DNA of 64,000 nucleotides. Origin: Streptomyces xanthochromogenes. Its GTDB lineage: Bacteria; Actinomycetota; Actinomycetes; Streptomycetales; Streptomycetaceae. The position numbers were made by a program, and so were the translations under genes. Below are positions 7,940-17,624 of this stretch, piece after piece (positions within the stretch are counted from its first letter, which is position 1; each line of letters starts with the position of its first letter). The stretch covers positions 62,001 through 126,000 of the forward strand of contig NZ_BMUZ01000008.1 in the NCBI RefSeq assembly GCF_014650455.1. The letters are read 5' to 3'. The notes below the pieces were generated by a model. The model had not been told where the DNA came from and made no database searches. It worked only from the letters and a program-made list of their open reading frames with translations.

Positions 7940-9079
7940 ATGATCATGCCAAGCAGCCCCGCCACCCCGCCGAGCGCCTCCAACTCGCCCACCGCGCAAG
8001 CCCGTTCGCGACGCAGCCTCGCCGTGCACGGCCTGCGCAACGCGCCGTCGGCCGTCGTGGCGGGCGGGCTCTGCGTCGCGCTCCTGATGACGCTGTCCGG
8101 ATGCGGCGGCGACTCCGCGTCGGACGCCAAGAGCGCGTCCGGCGAGGCCACGGTGAAGGTGATGGTGGGCGGCCTCGACAAGGTCATCTATCTGCCCGCG
8201 ATGCTGACCCAGCAGCTCGGCTACTTCAAGGCCGAGGGCCTGAAGGTGGAGCTGCTCACCGAACCGGCCGGCGTGCAGGCCGAGACCGCCCTGATCTCGG
8301 GCGACGTCCAGGGTGCCGTCGGCTTCTACGACCACACCCTCGATCTCCAGGTCAAGGGGAAGAAGGTGGAGTCGGTGGTGCAGTTCTCGCACGCGCCGGG
8401 CGAGGTGGAGGTCGTCTCCAACCAGGCCGCGGGCAGCATCGCCTCGCCCAAGGACTTCAAGGGCAAGAAGCTCGGTGTCACCGGTCTCGGCTCTTCCACG
8501 GACTTCCTCACCAAGTACCTCGCGGTGCGGGACGGCGTGAAGACGAGTGAGTTCACGCCGGTCGCGGTGGGGGCGGGGCAGACGTTCATCGCCGCGCTGA
8601 AACAGGGCTCCATCCAGGGCGGCATGACCACCGATCCGACGGTCGCCACCCTCGTGGACCAGAAGCTGGGCAAGGTCCTGATCGACATGCGGACGCCCGA
8701 GGGCTCGCAGGCGGCCCTCGGTGGCCCGTACCCGTCGTCGAGCCTGTACATGAACGCGGACTGGGTCCAGAGTCACCGGCAGACGGTCCAGAAACTGGTC
8801 AACGCCCTGGTGAAGACGCTGCGTTGGATGTCGGCACACAGCGCGGAGGAGATCGCGGCGAAGATGCCCGCCGACTACGCGCAGGGCGGCAAGGCCCTCT
8901 ACGCCCAGTCGATCAAGAGCACGCTGCCGATGTTCACCAAGGACGGCGTCATGCCCGCGAACGGCCCGGAAACGGTCGAGAAGGTGCTCAAGGCGTTCAA
9001 CCCCAACCTCAAGTCCGCCAAGGTCGATCTGTCGCAGACCTACACGACGGAGTTCGTGAAGAAGGCCCCGCAGAGCTGA
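7940..9079 (+). CDS. NitT/TauT-family ABC transporter substrate-binding lipoprotein
   Basis: This protein has about 379 residues. The long N-terminus carries a signal peptide (SAVVAGGLCVALLMTLSGCG) with lipobox LSGC, placing it on the outer face of the membrane. The mature part resembles NMT1/SsuA-like binding proteins: KVMVGGLDKVIYLPAMLTQQ, LGYFKAEGLKVELL, and SPKDFKGKKLGVTGLGSSTD. Start choice lies between ATG 7940 and ATG 7946; AGGGA at 7931-7935 fits the second slightly better. It is the last gene of the operon. The ligand is unknown; neighbouring CitA/CitB-type regulators hint at a small organic acid, but the protein family often carries sulfonates or pyrimidine-like compounds. Confidence 0.85.
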   Translation: MIMPSSPATPPSASNSPTAQARSRRSLAVHGLRNAPSAVVAGGLCVALLMTLSGCGGDSASDAKSASGEATVKVMVGGLDKVIYLPAMLTQQLGYFKAEGLKVELLTEPAGVQAETALISGDVQGAVGFYDHTLDLQVKGKKVESVVQFSHAPGEVEVVSNQAAGSIASPKDFKGKKLGVTGLGSSTDFLTKYLAVRDGVKTSEFTPVAVGAGQTFIAALKQGSIQGGMTTDPTVATLVDQKLGKVLIDMRTPEGSQAALGGPYPSSSLYMNADWVQSHRQTVQKLVNALVKTLRWMSAHSAEEIAAKMPADYAQGGKALYAQSIKSTLPMFTKDGVMPANGPETVEKVLKAFNPNLKSAKVDLSQTYTTEFVKKAPQS

Positions 9080-9193
9080 GCCGCCGGTCCGCCCGATTCC
9101 CCGCTCCGCACGCGCTCACGCTCCGCACGCGCTCATGAACCGCTCGGGCGCGTGAACCGCTCGGGCGCGTGAACCGCCCGGGCGCCGCCCCGC

Positions 9194-9931
9194 CTAGAGC
9201 GACGCCGCCCACGCATAGCGGTGCTCCGGCCGGCCCGTCTCGCCGTAGCGCAGTCCCAGGCGTACGCGGCCGGCCCGCTCCAGGAGTTTCAGATAGCGCT
9301 GGGCGGTCTGACGGCTCACCCCGGCCCGCTCCGCGATCTCCTGGGCCGACAGCGGACCGTCGGCCTCCTTCAGGACCCGGCGCAACAGGTCGGCCGTGGT
9401 GGGGGAGTGGCCCTTGGGGAGGTCGGGTTCGGCGGGTACGGAAAGCGCGCCGAAGATGCGGTCCACCTCCGCCTGTTCGGCCTCGCCGCCGCCGTCCAGG
9501 GTGCGGCGCAGCACCGCGTACGCCTCCAACTTGGTCCGCAGGCCGGCGAAGTTGAACGGCTTCACCAGGTACTGGAGGGCGCCCTGGCGCATCGCCGCCT
9601 GCACCGTGGCGATGTCCCGGGCCGCCGTCACCATGATCACGTCGGTCTGGTGGCCGAGCCTGCGCAGCTCCCGTACGAAGGCCAGTCCGTTCTCGTCGGG
9701 CAGGTAGTGGTCGAGGAGCACCAGGTCCACCGGGCGCTCGGCGATCCGGGCGAGCGCCTCCGCGGCCGAATGCGCCTGGGCGACCACCCGGAATCCGGGA
9801 ACCTTCCGGGTGTAGGCGGCATTGATGTCGGCGACCCGGGGGTCGTCGTCCACGACCAGGACGTCGATCATCGCGTTCTCGGCCGTCGCGTTCCCGGTCA
9901 TCGGATTCCCGGTCGTCCGACCCTCGGTCAT
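9194..9931 (-). CDS. CitB/DpiA-type response regulator
   Basis: This is a 245-residue regulator with receiver IDVLVVDDDPRVADINAAY, phospho-acceptor Asp in LVLLDHYLPDENGL, MVTAARD, and Lys in YLVKPFNFAGLR. The C-terminal helix-turn-helix is LSAQEIAERAGVSRQTAQRY. ATG 9931 overlaps the kinase stop as ATGA, so I take it despite about 20 extra N-terminal residues. A second ATG directly precedes IDVLVV. It is roughly two-thirds identical by eye to the regulator at 5377-6060, including the same C-terminal GETGRPEHRYAWA. It is convergent with the ABC operon. Confidence 0.9.
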   Translation of the reverse strand: MTEGRTTGNPMTGNATAENAMIDVLVVDDDPRVADINAAYTRKVPGFRVVAQAHSAAEALARIAERPVDLVLLDHYLPDENGLAFVRELRRLGHQTDVIMVTAARDIATVQAAMRQGALQYLVKPFNFAGLRTKLEAYAVLRRTLDGGGEAEQAEVDRIFGALSVPAEPDLPKGHSPTTADLLRRVLKEADGPLSAQEIAERAGVSRQTAQRYLKLLERAGRVRLGLRYGETGRPEHRYAWAASL

Positions 9932-11649
9932 CGTCTCTCCTCCTCGACCGGCTGCCGAGCCGGACCCGGTGCCTCGTCCACTGTCGGCCCCGGCGCCTCG
10001 CCCGGTGCCGAGCCCGACACCTCGCCCAGCGCCTCGCTCAGCGCGTCCGGCAGCACCACGGTGAACTCCGCGCCGCCCTCGGGACTCGTCCCGACCCGCG
10101 CGCTGCCGCCCATCCGGTCCGCGAAGCGGCCGACCAGGGCGAGGCCCAGGCCGCGCTTGCCGTATGCGGGCGGCTCCTTCGTCGTCCAGCCCTCGGTGAA
10201 GACCAGCTCGCGCCGGGCGGCCGGGATGCCGGGGCCGTTGTCGCGGACCCGGACGACGACGGTTCGTCCCCGGGCGCTCAGCTCGACCTCGACCGCCGCG
10301 CCGGGCGCCCCGGCCGTTGCGTCGAGCGCGTTGTCGAGGAGGTTTCCGGTTACCGTGACCAGGCCGCGCGGGTCGACGAGCCGGTCGGGCAGGCCGGTGG
10401 CCGGGGACAGGCTCAGGGCGACCCCGCGTTCGGCCGCGACGGTGGCCTTGCCGACCAGGACCGCCGCCAGCAGCGGGTCCCTGACCTTCTCGGTGACCTG
10501 CTCGGCCGTCGCCCGGTGCACCCCCACGACCTCGGTGATGAACTCGACGGCCTCCTCGTGCAGCTCCAGTTCGAGCAGCCCGAGCAGGGTGTGCAGCCGG
10601 TTGGCGTGCTCGTGGTCCTGGGCGCGCAGCGCGTCGATCAGACCGCGCGTCGAGTCCAACTCACGCCCCAGGCGCTCCAGTTCGGTGCGGTCGCGCAGGG
10701 TGGCGACGGCGCCCCCGTCCTCGGTCGGCATCCGGTTGGCGACCAGGACCCGGTGACCGCGCACGGTCAGCAGGTCGGTGCCCTCGACCCGGCCCGCCAG
10801 CACGTCGGTCGTACGGCCCGCGCCGAGCACCTCGTCCAGGGCCCGGCCGCGGGCCTCGGGGCCGACGCCGAGCAGACGCATCGCCTCGTCGTTGAGCAGT
10901 CTGATCCGGCCGTCACGATCGAGCGCCACCACGCCCTCGCGGATGGAGTGCAGCATCGCCTCGCGTTCGGCGAGCAGCCCCGAGATGTCGGAGAACGCCA
11001 GGTCACGGGTCTGTCTGTGGATGCGGCGCGCGATCAGGTACGCGGCGAGTGCGCCGACCGCGAGGGCGCCGCCCGCGTAGGCGAGCAGGCCCGGGATCGC
11101 GTTCAGGAGCCTGGCCCGGACGCTGTCGTACTCGATGCCCACCGAGACGGCGCCCACGATCGTGCCGTCGGCCCGCCGCAGCGGGACCTTGCCCCGGGCC
11201 GAGCGGCCCAGGGTGCCGCTGTCGATCTCCATGACCTCGTGGCCCGCGATGGCGTCGGACGGGTCGGTCGAGACGGGACGGCCGATCTCCGCGGTCTCGG
11301 GGTGGGACCAGCGCACCCCGTGGGTGTCCATGACCACCACGTACTCGGCGTGGGTCGCCTGCCGGATGCGCTCCGCATCCCGCTGCACCGGCCCCGTGGG
11401 GGAGGGACGCGAGGCGAGGAGGTCGTCGGCGATCCGCGGCTGGGCGGCGGTCGACGCCGCGATGGCGAGGGCGCGACGCATGGCCTGGTCGTCGAGCTGG
11501 GCGCCGAGCGGGGCGAGGAAAAGACCGGTCGCGAGCACGGCGACCCCGGCGGCGATGGCCAGCTGCATCAGCAGCACCTGCGAGAACACCCGCCGGGGCC
11601 AGCCGAGGCGCAGCCGGCGCGCGGCCCTCCTGGGCGGTGGGGCGGTCAT
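9928..11649 (-). CDS. CitA/DcuS-type sensor histidine kinase
   Basis: This is a 573-residue membrane kinase. It has a first transmembrane helix (LLMQLAIAAGVAVLATGLFL), a periplasmic PAS-like sensor of about 130 residues (THAEYVVVMDTHGVRWSHP through GTIVGAVSVGIEYDSV), a second helix (LLAYAGGALAVGALAAYLIA), and a cytoplasmic PAS (SIREGVVALDRDGRIRLLN). The kinase region has the SpoB-like H-box LRAQDHEHANRLHTLLGLLE and HATPase motifs NLLDNALDA, DNGPGIP and KRGLGLALV. The family senses citrate or C4-dicarboxylates. I start at ATG 11649; the upstream frame is open but is not protein-like. No strong ribosome site is seen. The C-terminus is an Ala/Pro/Glu-rich tail. Confidence 0.88.
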   Translation of the reverse strand: MTAPPPRRAARRLRLGWPRRVFSQVLLMQLAIAAGVAVLATGLFLAPLGAQLDDQAMRRALAIAASTAAQPRIADDLLASRPSPTGPVQRDAERIRQATHAEYVVVMDTHGVRWSHPETAEIGRPVSTDPSDAIAGHEVMEIDSGTLGRSARGKVPLRRADGTIVGAVSVGIEYDSVRARLLNAIPGLLAYAGGALAVGALAAYLIARRIHRQTRDLAFSDISGLLAEREAMLHSIREGVVALDRDGRIRLLNDEAMRLLGVGPEARGRALDEVLGAGRTTDVLAGRVEGTDLLTVRGHRVLVANRMPTEDGGAVATLRDRTELERLGRELDSTRGLIDALRAQDHEHANRLHTLLGLLELELHEEAVEFITEVVGVHRATAEQVTEKVRDPLLAAVLVGKATVAAERGVALSLSPATGLPDRLVDPRGLVTVTGNLLDNALDATAGAPGAAVEVELSARGRTVVVRVRDNGPGIPAARRELVFTEGWTTKEPPAYGKRGLGLALVGRFADRMGGSARVGTSPEGGAEFTVVLPDALSEALGEVSGSAPGEAPGPTVDEAPGPARQPVEEERR

Positions 11650-11960
11650 GGACAGGCACGTTAGACGGCCCGGGTCGCATCCCGAAATCCCCGGCGGTGC
11701 ACCGGTTCCGGCCGACGAAAGTCGCTTGCGTTGTTTGCGGATATCTTGCGGGCGCCTGTCAGGTCGGCGAGAAAGCCGCAGCATGCGCGATGACAGGGCA
11801 GAAAGCGATCGTTCCGGTGCCCAGGACGGTTGTGGCCCGCGATATTCCGGGGCCGTCGCAGGGATGGACGCGCTAACACATCTCTGCAACTCTCTCACCG
11901 CTCAGCGCAAATTATGTAGTTCTTCCCTGCAGAAACCCTAGTCGTGCAGATCGGGGACAC
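11650..11960. other. Divergent intergenic region between kinase and glucanase genes
   Basis: This 311-base region separates the kinase gene (minus strand) and the secreted glucanase gene (plus strand). It must hold both promoters. It contains the CTTGCG triple repeat described separately and an AT-richer stretch around 11905-11940, likely promoter-proximal to the glucanase gene. I see no gene in it. Confidence 0.6.
11725..11750 (+). promoter_or_regulatory. Candidate operator: triple CTTGCG direct repeat (glucanase promoter)
   Basis: Three direct repeats occur: CTTGCG at 11725-11730, TTTGCG at 11734-11739 and CTTGCG at 11745-11750. Start-to-start spacings are 9 and 11 bases. The same 9/11 arrangement lies just ahead of the LacI gene (16376-16401). 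LacI-family MalR/Reg1 of Streptomyces is reported to bind CTTGCAG-like direct repeats. The shared spacing suggests that the cluster's LacI regulator controls the glucanase gene and itself. Confidence 0.6.
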
Positions 11961-14900
11961 ATGAGAACGCACCGTTGGAGAGGGCGAACGCGGATGAGGG
12001 CGCTCGCCGCGACACTCGCCACCAGCCTGTTCGTGATCGGTTGGCCCGCGCTCACCGCCTCGGCGGCCGGCGGACCGGACCTGGCCGCCGGAAAGCCCGC
12101 GGCGGCCTCCGGCGCGAACGGCAGCTACACCGCCAAGAACGTCACCGACGGCGACCAGTCCACCTACTGGGAGAGCGCGGGCAGCTCCTTCCCGCAGTGG
12201 GTGCAGGCCGACCTCGGCAGCACGAACAGCGTCGACGAGGTCGTCCTGAAGCTCCCCGCCGACTGGGGCGACCGCAAGGAGACCCTGTCCGTGCAGGGCA
12301 GCGCGGACGGCACGAGCTTCAGCACGCTGGTGGGCTCCACCGCGTACAGCTTCACGCAGGGCTCCGGGAACACGGTGAAGATAGGCTTCGCCGCCTCACA
12401 GGCCCGTTTCGTGCGCATCGACATCACGGCGAACACCGGCTGGCAGGCGGCCCAGCTCTCCGCCCTCGAAGTACACGCGGCGAACGGTTCGAGCAGCACC
12501 AACCTCGCCCTCGGCAAGACCCTCACCGCGAGCAGCAGCACCCAGACCTACGCGCCGGCCAACGCCAACGACGGCAACAAGGCGAGCTACTGGGAGAGCG
12601 CCAACAACGCCTTCCCGCAGTGGATCCAGGCCGACCTCGGCGCGACCGTGCCGGTCGACAAGGTGGTCCTCAAGCTGCCCGACGGCTGAGGCGCGCGCAC
12701 CCAGACCCTCAAGCTCCAGGGCAGCGCCAACGGCACCGACTTCACGGATCTGACCGCCTCGCAGGGGTACGACTTCAACCCCGGCAACGGCCTCACCGTG
12801 CCCCTCGCGTTCAACGCGGTCACCACGCGCTACGTCCGCGTGCTGATCACCGCCAACACCGCCCAGCCCGGCGGCCAGCTCTCCGAGCTGGAGATCTACG
12901 GCCCGGCGGGCGGTGACACCCAGCCGCCGACCGCGCCCAAGAACCTGGCCTACACCGAGCCCGGCACCGGCCAGATCAAGCTGACCTGGGACGCGGCCAC
13001 CGACAACACCGCAGTCACCGGCTACGACATCTACGTCAACGGCGAGCTGCGCACCAGCGTGGCAGGCAACGTCACCACGTACACCGACAGCCAGCCGGCG
13101 AGCGCCACGGTCGCCTACTACGTGCGGGCCAAGGACGCGACCGGCAACCAGTCGCCGAACAGCAACACCGTGACCCGCAAGGGCAGTTCGGGCGACACGC
13201 AGGCCCCGACCGCGCCCGGCTCGCTCGCCTACACCGAGCCGGCCGCCGGGCAGATCAAGCTCACCTGGGCGGCCTCCAGCGACAACGTGGGGGTCAGCGG
13301 GTACGACATCTACGCCGACAACCAGCTGCTCAAGACCGTGGCGGGCGATGTCACCACGTACACCGACAGCCGGCCGGCCACGGTGACCGTCTCCTACTAC
13401 GTGCGGGCCAAGGACGCGGCCGGCAACCAGTCCGCAGCCAGCAACACCGTCACCCGCAACGGGACTTCGAGCGGTGACGGCTCCAACCTGGCGGTGGGCA
13501 AGCCGATCACGGCCTCTTCGTCCACCTTCACGTTCGTCGCCGAGAACGCCGACGACAACAACACGGCGACGTACTGGGAGAGCGCGCCGGGCGGCTATCC
13601 GAGCACCCTCACCGTCAAGCTCGGCGCCAACGCGGACACCAACACGGTGGTCCTGAAGCTCAACCCGGACAGCGGCTGGGGCAGGCGCACCCAGAACATC
13701 GAGGTGCTCGGGCGCGAACAGAGCGCGTCCGGCTACACCTCCCTGGTCGCGGCCAAGGACTACACCTTCGACCCGGCGAGCGGGAACACGGTGGCCATCC
13801 CCGTCACGGCCCGCATCGCCGACGTCCAGCTCAAGTTCACCTCCAACACCGGGGCGACGGGCGGCCAGATCGCGGAGTTCCAGGTCGTCGGGGTGCCCTC
13901 GCCCAACCCGGACCTGGAGGTCACCGCGCTGACGGCGGCCCCCTCCGCGCCGGTCGAGTCGGACGCCGTCACGCTGTCGGCGACCGTCCACAACAAGGGG
14001 ACCAGCGCCTCGCCCGCCACCACCGTCGCCTTCCAGCTCGGCGGCTCCAAGGCGGCCACCGCGAACGTCGGCGCGCTCGCGGCCGGGGCCTCGCAGACGG
14101 TGAGCGCCTCGATCGGCACGCACGACGCGGGAACCTATCCGCTGAGCGCGGTCGTTGATCCGGACAACACCGTCATCGAGCAGAACGACACCAACAACAG
14201 CTTCACGGGCAGCCCCCTGGTCATCAAGCCGGTCGACTCCTGCGACCTGATCGCCTCCGGGGTCAACTGGACGCCGAGCGCCCCCTCGGCGGGCCAGGCG
14301 GTCGCCTTCTCCGTGACGCTGAAGAACCAGGGCACGCTGGCCTCGGCCGGCGGCAGCCACGCCATCACGCTCACCCTGCTCGACGACAAGGGCGCCACGG
14401 TGAAGACCCTCACCGGCGCGTACACCGGGACGCTCGCGCCCGGCGCCACCGCCGCCCCGGTGAGCCTCGGCAGCTGGACGGCCGCCAACGGCAAGTACAC
14501 GGCGAAGGTGGTGATCGCGGACGACGCCAACGAACTTCCGGTCAAGCGCGTCAACAACACCAGCCAGCAGGCGTTCTTCGTCGGGCGCGGCGCCAACATG
14601 CCGTACGACACCTATGAGGCGGAGGACGGTGTGACCGGCGGCGGCGCCCAGGTCGTCGGGCCCAACCGCACCATCGGCGACCTCGCGGGCGAGGCGTCGG
14701 GCCGCAAGGCCGTGACCCTGAACTCCACCGGAAACTATGTGCAGTTCACGACGCGGGCCGACACCAACAGCCTGGTGACGCGCTTCTCCATCCCCGACTC
14801 GGCGGGCGGCGGCGGCACCAGCGCCAACCTGGACATCTACGTCGACGGCGTCTTCCGCAAGGCCATCGACCTGAGCTCGAAGTACATGTGGCAGTACGGC

Positions 14901-16268
14901 GCCGAGGCGAGCCCCAACAACTCGCCGGGCTCCGGCGGCCCGCGCCACATCTACGATGAGGCCAACGTCCTGCTCGGCGACACCGTGAAGGCGGGCAGCA
15001 CCATCCGCCTCCAGAAGGACACCGCCAACTCCTCCACGTACGCCATCGACTTCATCAACCTGGAGCAGGTCACCCAGGTTCCCAACCCCGACCCGGCGGC
15101 CTATGCCGTGCCCGCGGGGACCGCCCAGCAGGATGTGCAGAACGCCCTGGACAAGGTGCGGATGGACACCACCGGCAAGCTCGTCGGCGTCTATCTGCCG
15201 CCCGGCACCTATGCCACCAGCAACAAGTTCCAGGTCTACGGCAAGGCCGTGAAGCTGGTCGGCGCCGGCCCCTGGTTCACCCGCTTCGCCACCCCGCCCG
15301 ACCAGGAGAACACCGACGCCGGCTTCGACGTCCAGTCCTCCGCCAACGGCTCGTCCTTCACCGGATTCGGCTTCTTCGGCAACTACACCTCGCGCAACGA
15401 CGGCCCCGGCAAGGTCTTCAACTGGTCGAACGTCGCCAACATGACGATCGACAACGTGTGGGTCGAGCACATGATGTGCCTGTACTGGGGCACCAACACC
15501 GACCACATCACCATCAAGAACACCCGGGTCCGCGACCTGTACGCGGACGGGATCAACCTCACCAACGGCAGCAGCGACAACACCATCAGCAATGTCGAGG
15601 CCCGCTCCACCGGCGACGACAGCTTCGCGCTGTTCCCCGCCACCGACATCAACAACGCGGACGAGACCGGCAACGTCTTCGAGAACCTCAGCGCCCTGCT
15701 CACCTGGCGGGCCGCGGGATTCGCCGTCTACGGAGGGACCGCCAACACCTTCCGCAACCTGTACGCGGCGGACATGCTGACGTATCCCGGACTGACCATC
15801 GGCACGCTGAAGTTCGGCTCCATCCCGGCCCTCGGCTTCGGGACGGATCCCACCACCTTCCAGGGCATATCGCTGGTGCGCTCCGGCGGCCACTTCTGGG
15901 GCGCGCAGGCGTTCGGTGCGCTGTGGATGTACTCGGCCGAGTACGCGTTCCAGGGGATCCGCATCACCGACCTGGACATCACCGACCCGACGTACTCGGG
16001 AATCATGTTCCAGACGAAGTACAACGGCAGCACGCCGCTCAATCCCATCAAGGACAGCGTGCTCACCAACGTGAGCATCAGCGGGGCGAAGCGGAGCGGG
16101 GACGCCTTCGACGCCAAGTCCGGCATCGGGATCTGGGCCAATGAGCTGCCCGAGCCCGGACAGGGTCCCGCCGTCGGCGAGGTCACGTTCAACAACCTCA
16201 AGCTGAGCGGCAACGCGCAGGACATCAGGAACACCACGTCCACCTTCAAGATCGACGTCAACCCGTAA
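11961..16268 (+). pseudogene. Secreted multidomain GH87-like alpha-glucanase with internal in-frame TGA
   Basis: One frame encodes about 1,435 codons but is interrupted by TGA at 12687-12689; the 3' part stays open, with its first ATG at 12798. Order: signal peptide (to SAAG), discoidin (F5/8 type C) domain 1, discoidin 2 (holding the stop), two fibronectin III repeats (QPPTAPKNLAYTEPG and APTAPGSLAYTEPA), discoidin 3, two CARDB-like domains (NPDLEVTALTAAPSAP, CDLIASGVNWTPSAP), a CBM6/35-like beta sandwich (YEAEDGVTGGGAQVV) and a right-handed beta-helix catalytic domain. The helix has DGINL and, 23-24 residues on, GDD, an Asp triad arrangement also found in the paralogue at 22876. I assign GH87 (alpha-1,3-glucanase/mycodextranase) from this layout. 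The stop replaces the Trp found in sister domains. It is either a true nonsense mutation, a sequencing error or a readthrough site. Confidence 0.7.
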
Positions 16269-16286
16269 CGGAGGCCCGCCACGGCT

Positions 16287-16311
16287 GCCGCCCCGGAGCT
16301 CCCGGGGCGGC
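16287..16311 (+). terminator. Hairpin after the glucanase gene
   Basis: Perfect 10-bp stem GCCGCCCCGG / CCGGGGCGGC with a 5-base loop, 18 bases after the glucanase stop. No T-run follows, as is usual in Streptomyces. Confidence 0.65.
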
Positions 16312-16366
16312 CTGCCGCATGCCCGCCGACGGGTCCGGACCCGCCCGCGTATCGGCGCGACATCAA

Positions 16367-16401
16367 CGCAAACGGCTTGCATGGCTTGCGCTAGTCTTGC
16401 G
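16367..16401 (+). promoter_or_regulatory. Candidate LacI autoregulatory operator: CTTGC triple repeat
   Basis: Direct repeats CTTGCA 16376-16381, CTTGCG 16385-16390 and CTTGCG 16396-16401 have spacings of 9 and 11, exactly as at 11725-11750. An inverted element CGCAAA (16367-16372) precedes them, forming GCAA-N5-TTGC, a typical LacI-family palindrome. The array ends four bases before the LacI ATG, so bound repressor would block initiation there. Confidence 0.65.
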
Positions 16402-16404
16402 CTC

Positions 16405-17412
16405 ATGACGCGACGACTTGCTCAGGTGGCGAAGAAGGTTGGAGTCAGCGAGGCCACGGTCAGCCGGGTGCTCAACGGCAAACCGGGAGTCTCCGAATCC
16501 ACCCGGCAGGCCGTGCTCACGGCGCTCGACGTGCTCGGCTACGAGCGCCCCACCCAGCTGCGCGGCGAACGCGCGCGCCTGGTCGGCCTGGTCCTGCCCG
16601 AGCTCCAGAACCCCATCTTCCCGGCGTTCGCCGAGGTCATCGGGGGAGCCCTCGCCCAGCAGGGCCTGACCCCGGTCCTGTGCACCCAGACCAAGGGCGG
16701 CGTCTCGGAGGCGGACTACGTCGACCTGCTCCTGCAGCAGCAGGTCTCCGGCGTGGTCTTCGCGGGCGGGCTCTTCGCGCAGATGGAGGCCCCGCACGGG
16801 CACTACCAGCAGCTCGCCGACCGCAAGGTGCCCGTCGTGCTCATCAACGCGGCCATCGAGCACCTCGACTTCCCCGTCGTCGCCTGCGACGACGCGGTGG
16901 CGATGGAACAGGCCTGGCGCCACCTGGCCTCCCTCGGCCACCAGCGCATCGGCCTGGTGCTCGGCCCGCCCGACCACGTCCCCTCGCGCCGCAAGCTGGA
17001 CGCGGCCCGCGCGCTGGCCGCGACGGCCGGCACCGACTTCGCCGAGGACCGCGTCGAGCGCGCGATGTTCTCCCTGGAGGGCGGCCAGGCCGCGACCTCG
17101 CGCCTGCTGGAGCGCGGGGTGACCGGCATCATCTGCGCCAGCGACCCGCTCGCGCTCGGCGCCGTGCGGGCCGCCCGCCGGCGCGGTCTCGACGTGCCCC
17201 GCGACGTCTCCGTGGTGGGCTACGACGACTCCGCGTTCATGAACTGCACCGAGCCCCCGCTGACCACCGTGCGCCAGCCCATCGAGGCGATGGGCCGGGC
17301 CGCCGTCGAGCTGCTCTCCGCGCAGATCCAGGGCGGCGTGGTGCCCCCGGGCGAGCTGCTCTTCGAGCCCGAGCTCGTCGTGCGCGGCTCGACGGCGCAG
17401 GTGCCGCGCTAG
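16405..17412 (+). CDS. LacI-family sugar-responsive transcriptional regulator
   Basis: This is a 335-residue regulator. The N-terminal helix-turn-helix reads RRLAQVAKKVGVSEATVSRV followed by the hinge LNGKPGVSESTRQAVL. The periplasmic-binding-protein-like effector domain covers about residues 60-330 (LVGLVLPELQNPIFPAF, VVGYDDSAFMNCTEPPLTTV). ATG 16405 is chosen because it gives the usual MTRRLAQVA start. No Shine-Dalgarno sequence precedes it, so the mRNA may be leaderless. It lies between the secreted glucanase and the sugar transporter genes, so it is the likely local repressor, released by imported alpha-glucan oligosaccharides. Confidence 0.92.
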   Translation: MTRRLAQVAKKVGVSEATVSRVLNGKPGVSESTRQAVLTALDVLGYERPTQLRGERARLVGLVLPELQNPIFPAFAEVIGGALAQQGLTPVLCTQTKGGVSEADYVDLLLQQQVSGVVFAGGLFAQMEAPHGHYQQLADRKVPVVLINAAIEHLDFPVVACDDAVAMEQAWRHLASLGHQRIGLVLGPPDHVPSRRKLDAARALAATAGTDFAEDRVERAMFSLEGGQAATSRLLERGVTGIICASDPLALGAVRAARRRGLDVPRDVSVVGYDDSAFMNCTEPPLTTVRQPIEAMGRAAVELLSAQIQGGVVPPGELLFEPELVVRGSTAQVPR

Positions 17413-17434
17413 CCGTTTGCGCGCAGCCGTCATC

Positions 17435-17466
17435 CAGCGCGCCGGGCGTTGCCGCCCGGCGCGCTG
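17435..17466 (+). terminator. Strong hairpin terminator after lacI-type gene
   Basis: A perfect 14-bp stem, CAGCGCGCCGGGCG paired with CGCCCGGCGCGCTG, with loop TTGC. It starts 22 bases after the regulator stop and separates it from the transporter operon. TTGCG singles at 17488-17493 and 17534-17539 follow, but without the 9/11 spacing seen elsewhere. Confidence 0.8.
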
Positions 17467-17624
17467 TTGCGTGCGCCCACCGCATCCCTTGCGTACAACG
17501 GACTGTCGAAGTTTTACGAAATTGGCGCGAGATATTGCGCAGTTGTGCCGCCGGTGGTTGAGTGTGCCGCGCCCCGCTGCCGTCAGCGACGGGCCTTCCA
17601 CGCTCCTCCCGAAGGGGTCCTCCG

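Noticed and set aside
12687..12689. Selenocysteine codon
   Set aside because: The position is a structural Trp in sister discoidin domains, no selenoprotein function is expected, and I see no obvious SECIS-like hairpin directly downstream.
12396..16406. Very long open frame on the minus strand opposite the glucanase gene
   Set aside because: High GC leaves the opposite strand open; its translation is compositionally biased (Gly/Arg/Val/Asp) and shows no domain.
17488..17539. Further LacI operator at the transporter promoter
   Set aside because: Only isolated TTGCG words occur; the 9/11 triple spacing is missing, so I do not call an operator here, although weaker sites remain possible.
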